Shown here: in pieces, positions 7,613 to 14,292 of the stretch | How positions within the stretch are numbered: the first letter of the stretch is position 1 | Layout of the letters: every line of letters starts with the position of its first letter | NCBI GenBank assembly: GCA_017435745.1 | Contig: JAFSEN010000072.1 | Location: 1 to 45,951 of the forward strand | Source of the DNA: Oscillospiraceae bacterium | Lineage (GTDB): Bacteria > Bacillota > Clostridia > Oscillospirales > Ruminococcaceae | Direction of reading: 5' to 3' | Length of the DNA: 45,951 bases | Made by a program: the position numbers and the translations under genes | Notes under the pieces: model-generated | Seen by the model: only the letters and a program-made list of their open reading frames with translations | The model's database searches: none | What the model was told of the DNA's origin: nothing

Positions 7613-8356
7613 TCAGTTCAAAACATCCCTTTTGTTTCCGCCGTTTCTTACTTTAACTGCTATTTTCGGCTTTGCAATTACTTTTTCCGGTTCTTCAAAA
7701 GAATCTTCAAAAATATATTTTTCGCCGAAACCTTCAACAATATTCCTTGCAATTTCTTCCGCAATTTTTTCGCGATTCTCGATATAGATTTTAAAATCTT
7801 TGGGATTCGTGAGAAAACAAATTTCCAAAAGATCCGCGGAAATTCCCTTTTCCCAGCAGGTTCTTATAAAACCGAAATAGTCCTTTTTGTCGGAAACCGC
7901 GTCGAATCTTTTTGTTGCGACATTCAGTTTTTTGTCAAAGGTTTCGTCCCTGTTGTAATAATTGTTGCTTCTTGCAAAAGGCTCTCTTTTTCTGAAATAT
8001 TTTTCAAGGCTTTTGTAAAAACCGCTTTCAATTACCGCGGTTTCTTCAGAATGGGGAACAAAAACCTCCGTTCCGTTGGCGCTTTCGGTACCGAATCCGT
8101 TGAAATGTATCGAAAGAGCAAAATCGCATTTTCCGTCTATACAGATTTTTGCGCGTTTGCTGACGTTCCCCGGGTTCGTATCGGTTCTTCTGGTCATAAC
8201 AACGCCGAATCCGTTACGCTTAAGGTGCTTTTCAATCAAAAGAGCCTGTTCAAGAGCAAAATCCCTTTCAAAAAGTCCGTCCTTCACCGTGTTGACCGAA
8301 TAGGTCCCCGAAGAATTTCCTCCGTGCCCCGGGTCGATTCCGATCACCGCTTTCAT
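7613..8356 (-). CDS. N-acetylmuramoyl-L-alanine amidase (prophage endolysin)
   Basis: A 247-residue Amidase_3 enzyme that cuts the bond between MurNAc and L-alanine in peptidoglycan to release particles. Zinc ligands are visible as His11 (in DPGHGG), Glu30 and His84 (in SIHFNG); Glu178 in LLEICFLTN is the catalytic acid. The catalytic domain covers about residues 1-205. The rest is a short charged tail without a clear cell-wall-binding repeat, shorter than many endolysins. There is no signal peptide, so export would depend on the holin encoded just upstream; the two genes overlap by 4 bases. Confidence 0.93.
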   Translation of the reverse strand: MKAVIGIDPGHGGNSSGTYSVNTVKDGLFERDFALEQALLIEKHLKRNGFGVVMTRRTDTNPGNVSKRAKICIDGKCDFALSIHFNGFGTESANGTEVFVPHSEETAVIESGFYKSLEKYFRKREPFARSNNYYNRDETFDKKLNVATKRFDAVSDKKDYFGFIRTCWEKGISADLLEICFLTNPKDFKIYIENREKIAEEIARNIVEGFGEKYIFEDSFEEPEKVIAKPKIAVKVRNGGNKRDVLN

Positions 8357-8634
8357 CTTTTCTGCCCTTCTTCCAAAAAATCGTCCTTTCGCGGAACGTC
8401 ATAGGTCATTGCAAGGGAGGAATCTCCGATCCCTGCGGTGGTCGGATCCACAAGCACCCCAAGAGTTGTAAGGGCGGTTATCACCGCGGTTACAATATTC
8501 AGCACCATACTTTCGGTAAGCGCCGGAACGATTCCGAAAGCGCCGAGAGCCGTATAAACAGCTCCCACAAGCGCGGGAATAATAGTTGCCCAAAAAACCG
8601 GATTTTTGATTCTTATTTTCCAGTTGATATTCAT
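8353..8634 (-). CDS. Phage holin, phiLC3 family
   Basis: A 93-residue protein with the phiLC3-type layout: the N-terminal INWKIRIKNPVFWATIIPAL, two membrane helices (about residues 12-33 and 42-62), then the conserved LGVLVDPTTAGIGDSSLAMTYDVPR tail. It would form membrane lesions that release the amidase. Its stop overlaps the start of the amidase gene by 4 bases. Confidence 0.92.
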   Translation of the reverse strand: MNINWKIRIKNPVFWATIIPALVGAVYTALGAFGIVPALTESMVLNIVTAVITALTTLGVLVDPTTAGIGDSSLAMTYDVPRKDDFLEEGQKR

Positions 8635-8646
8635 AATACATCCTCC

Positions 8647-8943
8647 TTATAATCCTATCTGCGCCAGCATCCAGGCCACAACGGCCGCCGTTACAAGATT
8701 AAGCACTTTTTCCGCCATTGAATCCCAGCGTCTGGCAGGTTTTTCTTTTATTTGTTTTACATCGTTTTTCATTTCCGCAAGGTCATCGCGCATGTTTTTT
8801 TGTTCGACAACCATCTGGCTTACCGCGTGGGTAAGATTTCTAAGTTCCTTCTGTTCTTCCTCAAGGTTGTCGATTCTTCGTTTGTTCGTTTTTGCAAGGT
8901 CAAAAATAAGCTGGTGTTCCCTTGCAATGTCCTCATTATCCAT
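8647..8943 (-). CDS. XhlA-like hemolysin/lysis protein
   Basis: A 98-residue protein with a long coiled coil (about residues 5-70, including IDNLEEEQKELRNL) and one C-terminal membrane helix (about 80-97, VLNLVTAAVVAWMLAQIGL). This is the layout of XhlA, which works with a holin and amidase in PBSX-like lysis cassettes. The start is set at the ATG preceded by AAGGAGGGGAG; the longer frame has no ribosome site. It is the first gene of the XhlA-holin-amidase lysis block, with a putative operator about 110 bases upstream. Confidence 0.85.
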   Translation of the reverse strand: MDNEDIAREHQLIFDLAKTNKRRIDNLEEEQKELRNLTHAVSQMVVEQKNMRDDLAEMKNDVKQIKEKPARRWDSMAEKVLNLVTAAVVAWMLAQIGL

Positions 8944-9048
8944 TTCTCCCCTCCTTATATAATGTATTTGCACAGTTAATGTTGTTCGTCTTAATCGCAA
9001 AACAAAGGTTATGTGTTTGTATAAAAAAGCTGTTCGTTTTTTACGAAT

Positions 9049-9063
9049 AGCACATTTCGTGTT
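9049..9063. promoter_or_regulatory. Putative repressor operator, site 1 (CAC-N5-GTG)
   Basis: CAC ATTTC GTG inside AGCACATTTCGTGTT, upstream of the lysis genes. It shares its spacing and flanks with six other copies, three of them in the repressor control region. Confidence 0.55.
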
Positions 9064-9118
9064 GTTTTGGTTTATAGAAATTTGTGGAATTCCCGTTCTT
9101 AATCATACCACACAAAAG

Positions 9119-9250
9119 TTATTTTCGTCGCTTCTTCCTTGCTGTAACCTTTCTCGCGAAGAGTTCGGTATTCATCAAAAGTTTCTGCTTATCTTTCGGC
9201 CGCGGATCTCTCCGCGGCCTTTTTCTTTTCAAGGTGCAAAGTGATGTTTT
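9119..9250 (-). repeat. Third, truncated copy of the toxin-carrier segment
   Basis: This matches the remnant at 10030-10160 at almost every position at a constant offset of 911. It includes the palindrome (9198-9219), the in-frame stop and the codons for AETFDEYRTLREKGYSKEEATKIT. The match ends abruptly after ATKIT at about 9119, where unrelated sequence begins. It reads as the footprint of an older toxin cassette whose variable part was lost. Confidence 0.8.
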
Positions 9251-9257
9251 AGAGTAC

Positions 9258-9272
9258 AACACGTTTTGTGCT
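9258..9272. promoter_or_regulatory. Putative repressor operator, site 2
   Basis: CAC GTTTT GTG within AACACGTTTTGTGCT, located at the edge of the third carrier copy and downstream of the second immunity gene. Confidence 0.5.
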
Positions 9273-9303
9273 ATCGCATTCCAAGAAATACTTGGTGTTC
9301 AAA

Positions 9304-9513
9304 CTAATCAAGTTTCTCAATTTTTTCTATTTCATTTTGAAAAATTCCCCAAATCCCATCATCACAATATATGTTTATACAATCATCTTCATAGGCATCA
9401 TCATCTTCTTTGTCTTCAACATCGGAAACAAAACCAAGATATTTTTCACCGTCTTTTGTTGTTATTTTTATTTTTCCTTTATAATCTGCAAAATCCCAAA
9501 CATTATTCATCAT
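9304..9513 (-). CDS. Putative immunity protein for the orphan Ntox50-like toxin
   Basis: A 69-residue very acidic protein (MMNNVWDFADYKGKIKITTK..., with the acidic run KEDDDAYEDD in the middle). It looks like a small beta-barrel (LSm/SH3-like) of the type that sits after polymorphic toxins and binds the basic toxin domain. The start is preceded by AAAGGAG with 6-base spacing and lies inside the end of the toxin frame, so the pair is translationally coupled (11-base overlap). Its own strong ribosome site would allow expression even when the toxin is silent. The immunity role is inferred from position, size and charge. Confidence 0.72.
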   Translation of the reverse strand: MMNNVWDFADYKGKIKITTKDGEKYLGFVSDVEDKEDDDAYEDDCINIYCDDGIWGIFQNEIEKIEKLD

Positions 9514-9952
9514 CAAATACTCCTTTCGGATCCACAGGTATAATATGTGCTCCATCTTTTCCATAATGAATCGCAAACCTTTTTGTGTCGTGATATTGTC
9601 CATTGCTGTAATATTTACCAACAACAACATCTGCATCTACATACTCAACATTAACACTTGTATTATTTTTAACTTTTTTAGGTTCTCCCTTACCGGAAAA
9701 AATGTTTATTAATTTTTGAGTTTGATTATCATCAATTGTTAAAATGCTCTGATAAGTATGCCCTTTTTTATTTCTTCCTTCTTTATAAGTTCTAAATTCA
9801 TTGGTTCCTTCTATGTGCTTTCTTTGTTTCCATTTATTTAGTTTTGTTGAAATTTCACCTTTCTCAATCCTCTCTGCTATTGTACTCTTTTTCGAAGTAT
9901 CTGGCAAGATATCATCGATTTTGTCAACAACTCCGCTTTTCCCATAAAGCAC
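9503..9952 (-). CDS. Orphan (silent) toxin cassette with Ntox50-like domain
   Basis: An open frame of 149 residues from a GTG. Residues 1-14 (LYGKSGVVDKIDDI) are identical to carrier residues 324-337. The sequence then diverges completely into LPDTSKKSTIAERIEKGEIS and a domain with RKHIEGTNEF, YQSILTIDD, IFSGKGEP, VGKYYSNG and the C-terminal FAIHYGKDGAHIIPVDPKG. That pattern fits Ntox50, a predicted RNase of polymorphic toxins. The frame is open upstream through the carrier-like segment to an in-frame TAA at 10100-10102, and neither a convincing ribosome site nor a carrier N-terminus is present. It is therefore probably not expressed until recombined onto the carrier gene. An immunity gene overlaps its end. 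Confidence 0.78.
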   Translation of the reverse strand: MLYGKSGVVDKIDDILPDTSKKSTIAERIEKGEISTKLNKWKQRKHIEGTNEFRTYKEGRNKKGHTYQSILTIDDNQTQKLINIFSGKGEPKKVKNNTSVNVEYVDADVVVGKYYSNGQYHDTKRFAIHYGKDGAHIIPVDPKGVFDDE

Positions 9953-10160
9953 ATCATCAACCCTGCTGTTCTTTCCAAGATAATCGTCAGCCTTTGCAGA
10001 AAGAATTGCAAGCGGTATCTTCGATGCCGTTATTTTTGTCGCTTCTTCCTTGCTGTAACCTCTCTCGCGAAGAGTTCGGTATTCATCAAAAGTTTCTGCT
10101 TATCCTTCGGCCGCGGATCTCTCCGCGGCCTTTTTCTTTTCAAGGTGCAAAATGATGTTT
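9909..10160 (-). repeat. Second copy of the toxin-carrier segment (recombination tract)
   Basis: Positions 9909-10100 align without gaps to 10917-11108 in the intact carrier gene (constant offset 1008, a few substitutions). They encode AETFDEYRTLRE...KIDDI, the stretch just before the variable toxin domain. Beyond it, carrier codons 41-274 are missing: the segment jumps to the palindrome of carrier codons 32-39 (10109-10130), with an in-frame TAA at the junction. The tract would allow homologous exchange of toxin ends. Confidence 0.85.
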
Positions 10161-10169
10161 TTGTAACGT

Positions 10170-10184
10170 AACACGTTTAGTGTT
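10170..10184. promoter_or_regulatory. Putative repressor operator, site 3
   Basis: CAC GTTTA GTG within AACACGTTTAGTGTT, at the edge of the second carrier copy and downstream of the first immunity gene. Confidence 0.5.
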
Positions 10185-10241
10185 GCTTAATATTGCTTTT
10201 TTGCTATAAATTCCAGCCAAACCTACAAGTATTATAGCTAA

Positions 10242-10415
10242 TTATTCTATATAGCTAATTATTCTATCAATATCATTAATCGTAACATCAATATTCTCCC
10301 AGTCTTCCGGACTGCTGCCCACATCGGCCAAAAAATCCGTGTCGCTCAAAACCTCTACTATACATGCGGTCCTTCCATCTTTTAACAGCACACTACAATA
10401 TTGTTCTATCTTCAT
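10242..10415 (-). CDS. Putative immunity protein for the carrier toxin (DUF4926-like)
   Basis: A 57-residue acidic protein: MKIEQYCSVLLKDGRTACIV, then EVLSDTDFLADV, then a DWENIDVTINDIDRII end. The compact strand-rich layout resembles DUF4926-type partners of polymorphic toxins. Its ATG overlaps the toxin stop (ATGA), and AAAGGAG lies about 9 bases upstream within the toxin codons, so toxin and immunity would be made together. The end of the gene sits in a short direct repeat of TAGCTAATTATTCTAT. The immunity role is inferred. Confidence 0.7.
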   Translation of the reverse strand: MKIEQYCSVLLKDGRTACIVEVLSDTDFLADVGSSPEDWENIDVTINDIDRIISYIE

Positions 10416-11926
10416 TTTTTGTAATCTCCTTTATCAGTAATAAAAGCGGTTGTTAAATGCACACTTCCATCTGGTTTAACAATCCATCCAACTACAACAT
10501 TTGCTGGATTGTTTTTTGGCCCATATAAGATCATTTTTTGCTCATATTTATCTCCATAGATAGTTTTGCCCTTATACCTTACCGGATATTTACTTGCTTT
10601 TTTTAATATTTCAGCTCTCATATCTTGCCAATTATCTTTTGAATATCCAAGATGATCTGTAATAACATTTCCTTTTGGATATCCATCTCCACTTTGAGGA
10701 TTAAACAAATATTTAACAAATTTGCCGTCTTCTGCTGTTGCAATTGAACCATTTGGTAATGTGTTTTCTGGATGAACAATTAGATCTATGCGTCTCGAAT
10801 AATCAAGATTTATCCTTCCCCACTTTTCAGGTTCATTATATTTCATCTTTTTGAAAGAATCAAGATCATATTTAAAATCATCACCTATTACCTTTTTAAA
10901 ATTTTCGAATTCAATAATATCATCGATTTTGTCAACAACTCCGCTTTTCCCATAAAGCACATCATCAACCCTGCTGTTCTTTCCAAGATAATCGTCAGCT
11001 TTTGCGGAAAGAATTGCAAGCGGTATCTTAGATGCCGTTATTTTAGTTGCTTTTTCCTTGCTGTAACCTTTCTCTCGAAGTGTTCGGTATTCATCAAAAG
11101 TTTCCGCTCCGCCCTGAATATAGTTTCCGGCTTTGAATCCCAAAGCATTGTAACCAAGCCCTTTTGAAACCGAATCCATAAGGTCAACATATTTTTCGTT
11201 GGCTCCGGCTGCCTTTGCGTTTGCAAACTGCCTTTGCGCCATATCCGAAATTTTCCCCGCGGTGTTTTTTTCAACAACTTTTTTTGCCGGTTTATACCAG
11301 GAAGCGTGGTCGTTCAGCCAATATGCAAAATCTTCAACTCCCGTTCCGATCGAAGAACGGAAATTGTTGATAAATCCTTTTACAATGTCGTCCTCTCCTT
11401 CGCTCATAAGCCATTTTTCGCCTTCAACATATCTGTCGTATATCGAATCCGAAAGTCTTTGCTTCTGGGTATAATAATCTGCGAATTCATATTCCTTTTC
11501 TTCCAGGTCATATCCCGGCAAATCCGCTTCTTTATATGCTCTTGCCTGCTCCGCTTTTTTCTTTTCAGCTTCCGCAAGTTTTTTGCGGTCTTTTGCTCCG
11601 ATAAGGTCCTTTTCCTTGTTTTTTCTTGCTTCCTCTTCCTCAAGAATTTCAAGAAAAGATTTTCCGAAACCCCTATAGCTTTCTTCCTCTTTTTCCCTGT
11701 CCTCATCCCTGAAAAATTCCGGCTCATATTCGGTAATTTTCTTTACCGGGTCCGCCGTGGAATCCAAAAACTCTTTGATATTCAGTTCATCAAGTTCATC
11801 TTTGCTTCCGGCCGCGGATCTCTCCGCGGCCTTTCTTTCTCTCTCCTCAAAAAATTTCTGCTCTTTTTCAAGTTCCTCAAGGGTTTCGTCTTTAAGCTCC
11901 TTTTTGCTTTTAAGAGGTCTTGCCAA
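10412..11926 (-). CDS. Prophage carrier protein with C-terminal polymorphic toxin domain
   Basis: A 504-residue protein. Residues 1-135 are extremely charged and probably coiled coil (KSKKELKDETLEELEKEQKF and similar). Residues 140-275 form a mixed helical region. Residues 275-337 (AETFDEYRTLRE...VDKIDDI) are the pre-toxin segment duplicated twice downstream. Residues 338-504 form the variable end, with KFVKYLFNP, GNVITDHLGYSKDNWQDMR, YGDKYEQKMILYG and VVVGWIVKPDGSVHLTTAFI, closely resembling DUF6883 toxin-end domains. The start is a TTG preceded by AAAGGGGAA. There is no signal peptide. Its place right after the portal and adaptor genes suggests a particle-associated or injected protein, which I infer rather than see. 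The overlapping downstream gene is the likely immunity partner. Confidence 0.8.
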   Translation of the reverse strand: MARPLKSKKELKDETLEELEKEQKFFEERERKAAERSAAGSKDELDELNIKEFLDSTADPVKKITEYEPEFFRDEDREKEEESYRGFGKSFLEILEEEEARKNKEKDLIGAKDRKKLAEAEKKKAEQARAYKEADLPGYDLEEKEYEFADYYTQKQRLSDSIYDRYVEGEKWLMSEGEDDIVKGFINNFRSSIGTGVEDFAYWLNDHASWYKPAKKVVEKNTAGKISDMAQRQFANAKAAGANEKYVDLMDSVSKGLGYNALGFKAGNYIQGGAETFDEYRTLREKGYSKEKATKITASKIPLAILSAKADDYLGKNSRVDDVLYGKSGVVDKIDDIIEFENFKKVIGDDFKYDLDSFKKMKYNEPEKWGRINLDYSRRIDLIVHPENTLPNGSIATAEDGKFVKYLFNPQSGDGYPKGNVITDHLGYSKDNWQDMRAEILKKASKYPVRYKGKTIYGDKYEQKMILYGPKNNPANVVVGWIVKPDGSVHLTTAFITDKGDYKK

Positions 11927-11940
11927 ATTTATGTTCCCCT

Positions 11941-12312
11941 TTAACAGCAGTCTTCAATTTCCGCAAAAAATGCCGGAACAGATTCCGTAAGCGCAAAGGA
12001 ATAAAGCTGATAATATTCGTGGCTTCCCGAAATATCCTCGTTCTCCCGAAGAACCCATCTTGCCATTCCATAGGGAAAAGCCGCCCTTACCATGCTGTCG
12101 TTATAAGGGATCTCTTCCGTTTCCTCCCTGACTTTCGGAACTTCCGAAAGAAGCGGAATTCCTTTTCCCTTTCTGAAAGCGTTTTCATAAGGAAAAGTTT
12201 CCGCAAGAAGGATGTTGCACCATGTAACGGCAAATTTCTGCATATCGGTGTTGTCCTCCGGAACTTCCGGAATCACGGCAACCGCCTGTTCATAACATTC
12301 TTTAACTGTCAT
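11941..12312 (-). CDS. Putative head-tail adaptor protein
   Basis: A 123-residue, mainly helical protein: an N-terminal helix (CYEQAVAVIPE), a central WCNILLAETFPYENAFRKG, and the block IPYNDSMVRAAFPYGMARWVL. Small proteins with an IPxxDxxxxxAxPYGxA core, encoded next to the portal gene, commonly close the portal ring as adaptors in short-tailed phages. AAGGAGG precedes the ATG. It lies 13 bases after the portal gene and just before the toxin carrier. The assignment is from pattern and position. Confidence 0.65.
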   Translation of the reverse strand: MTVKECYEQAVAVIPEVPEDNTDMQKFAVTWCNILLAETFPYENAFRKGKGIPLLSEVPKVREETEEIPYNDSMVRAAFPYGMARWVLRENEDISGSHEYYQLYSFALTESVPAFFAEIEDCC

Positions 12313-12325
12313 CTTCCGTCCTCCT

Positions 12326-13990
12326 TCAAATTCCGCTTATTTTTGCGCCAAGCTGACCCATGGGTTCAAAGTTGCCTCCCTTGCCTAAAGGGAGGGGGAG
12401 AGTTGCCGTAGGCGCGGTGGAGGGATTTCCTCCCATGCTCATTTCCATTGAAGCGGTGCTCATCGCTGTGTTTTCCGCTCTTTTCTCCCTCAGTTCCCTG
12501 ATAAGCTCCTCTTTTTCCGAAACATAACCCTCGGGGATATGCTCAAGATAGATAAGCGCGTCGTCGATGATTCCGCTCTTGAAAAATGCGTCCATTGTCT
12601 GCACCTGCATAAGCTGGCTCCAATAAGTCGCGCTGCCGATATTTACTTTGATGTCAAATGCATCATAATCAAGCGCAGAAAAATCAAAATCCTTTTTCTG
12701 TCTTGTTCTGCTTCCGTCCGGAAGAACTACCTCGGTATATATTTCGCGAAGACCGTACATCTCTCTGATAATATCAAGAAAAATGTGAACAAGATCTTCC
12801 CAAAGCTGGTGGTTCCCAAGCTTCTGGAAAATAAGCGGAGCAGCGCTCTGTTCCGCCGCCGCAATAATTGCAGAAGTGTTTTCCGGCCGGATATCGCCCA
12901 AAGCCGCATCCGTAACGCCAAGGCTTTCCCTTGTGTAACGGATGGTACGGTCAACAAGTTCGAGAACCTGCGCGCTCATATTTCCTGCCGGAGAATCGAA
13001 CCAAACCGCGCTTTTCGGGTCGCCCGCAACGCCGACGGCCTGTCCCACCTTGTTAGAAAGGTTCCCGCGGATTTTTGTTGCGTCATAAAATCTTTGCGGC
13101 CACGCCATTTTTGAACTGTAAACCATTGCAAGCGCCCACATTTTGTTTACGTAGATCTGGTTCTGGATATATGGGGTCATTACCGCGCTTCCGTGGTAAC
13201 TGTCCCTTCTTTTTTCCCAAGGCATCCAGGCAAGGTGATAAAGTTTAGCTCCGGTTTTAACCGGCTTTCTGATAAAAACATCCTGTGTGCTTTCGGAAAA
13301 CCACACAGTTCCGTCCTCTTTCCAAAAACGGAGCAAAACAGTAACAAGGCTTTTGCCGATATCTTTTCTCTCTCCGGAATAATCCGCTCTGTCGTCCGGC
13401 ATAATAAGTTTTATTTCGTCTTCCGGAACACCGTTTGCCGCCGCAAGCTCCTTTGCGTCATCAAGCATCATTCTTTTTACGATAATAATGCTTTTCTGCC
13501 TTTGCACATCGTGCTCAAAAGGATTTCTGAAAATAACTTTTTCGTTGTCAATGGTTTCAAGTTCAAGTTCGCCGGATTCTCCTTTTTCCGGATCGAACCA
13601 AGCATAAAGCGCGCCGTCGCCGGTAACAGCGGCGTCTTTGATGATTTCCCTGTTCTTTGTTTTAGCTTTTGTAATTTCAACTATCCTTCCGATCTGTTCT
13701 GAAAGAATTTTGCAAACTCCGGAAGCTTCTTCGCTTTCACAAAAAGGTTCAAGGCTTATTCCTACATCATCGCTGATGATCTGGCTTCCAAGATATGTAA
13801 CCGCTCTTTTAAAAATATTGATTACCGGTTTTTCAAGGTCCGGGGCGTTTACCCCGTTCCATTGTTCCCCTTCATAAAATTCCTCGTTTTTCTTTACCGT
13901 TTCATGAAGCTTTATCTGGCTGTGATAATCTTCACCTTCAAGATATTCATTCCATATCTTCTGCGGAGTAATCTCCTTCGGTTTCTTCAT
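12326..13990 (-). CDS. Portal protein (P22-like)
   Basis: A 554-residue portal, the dodecameric ring at one capsid vertex through which DNA is packaged and ejected. It has the family start with EFYEGEQWNG, the EKPVINIFKRAVTYL block, the wing region with AAVTGDGALYAWFD, and the stem/crown region with AMVYSSKMAWPQRF, RESLGVTDAALGD and NTSAIIAAAEQSA. SD GGAGGGAG precedes the ATG. The C-terminal about 25 codons contain a dispersed hairpin repeat, read in frame as TAPTATLPLPLGKGGN, so the native end may have been altered by its insertion. The gene lies downstream of the fibre genes rather than next to terL, an unusual order. Confidence 0.9.
   Translation of the reverse strand: MKKPKEITPQKIWNEYLEGEDYHSQIKLHETVKKNEEFYEGEQWNGVNAPDLEKPVINIFKRAVTYLGSQIISDDVGISLEPFCESEEASGVCKILSEQIGRIVEITKAKTKNREIIKDAAVTGDGALYAWFDPEKGESGELELETIDNEKVIFRNPFEHDVQRQKSIIIVKRMMLDDAKELAAANGVPEDEIKLIMPDDRADYSGERKDIGKSLVTVLLRFWKEDGTVWFSESTQDVFIRKPVKTGAKLYHLAWMPWEKRRDSYHGSAVMTPYIQNQIYVNKMWALAMVYSSKMAWPQRFYDATKIRGNLSNKVGQAVGVAGDPKSAVWFDSPAGNMSAQVLELVDRTIRYTRESLGVTDAALGDIRPENTSAIIAAAEQSAAPLIFQKLGNHQLWEDLVHIFLDIIREMYGLREIYTEVVLPDGSRTRQKKDFDFSALDYDAFDIKVNIGSATYWSQLMQVQTMDAFFKSGIIDDALIYLEHIPEGYVSEKEELIRELREKRAENTAMSTASMEMSMGGNPSTAPTATLPLPLGKGGNFEPMGQLGAKISGI
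12372..12427. repeat. Dispersed hairpin repeat, copy A, inside the portal gene
   Basis: CCTCCCTTGCCTAAAGGGAGG, then an inner variable hairpin (GCCGTAGGCGCGG) and a final GGAGGGATT. It shares this layout with copy B at 22265. The repeat lies within the 3' end of the portal coding sequence without breaking the frame. Confidence 0.7.
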
Positions 13991-14276
13991 AATCTCCCTC
14001 CGTCTGGCTTTCGCCGCTGTAATTCATAATATTCACCCATTGTTCCGCAAAGGTCGGATTTTTATCCCTTGTAACTTTATATCCGTTGCGAAGGCTCATC
14101 GGATCGATTTCCTTTTCAAAATCGGTTTTTTCATCTGCAATTTCGTTATCCGTTTTTTCCCTAACCTTTCGGATCCCGCCGCATTTCCTGTTCCGTTCGG
14201 GAACAATTTTCGAATATATCGTTCCAAGGCCGAGGCAAAGGGGAATTATCCATAAAAAATGCCATATTTCAATCAT
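13947..14276 (-). CDS. Small prophage protein with N-terminal membrane helix
   Basis: A 109-residue protein with one hydrophobic helix at the very N-terminus (about residues 3-22, IWHFLWIIPLCLGLGTIYSK). A charged soluble part ends in the acidic tail QTEGDYEETEGDYSAEDME. SD AAGGGGGA precedes the ATG. Its 3' end overlaps the portal gene by 44 bases, so the pair is probably translationally coupled. I do not recognise the family. The long overlap with portal and the position between fibre and portal genes suggest a particle or ejection accessory role, but this is weak. Confidence 0.6.
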   Translation of the reverse strand: MIEIWHFLWIIPLCLGLGTIYSKIVPERNRKCGGIRKVREKTDNEIADEKTDFEKEIDPMSLRNGYKVTRDKNPTFAEQWVNIMNYSGESQTEGDYEETEGDYSAEDME

Positions 14277-14292
14277 TCAAATTCCCCCTTAA

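Noticed and set aside
7532..8404. Long plus-strand open frame antisense to the amidase gene
   Set aside because: It has no ribosome site and no domain, and it lies fully opposite a clear amidase with catalytic residues; its openness reflects codon bias of the real gene.
11234..11944. Plus-strand open frame antisense to the toxin carrier
   Set aside because: Phe/Arg-rich shadow translation of a charged coiled coil; no start signal and no family.
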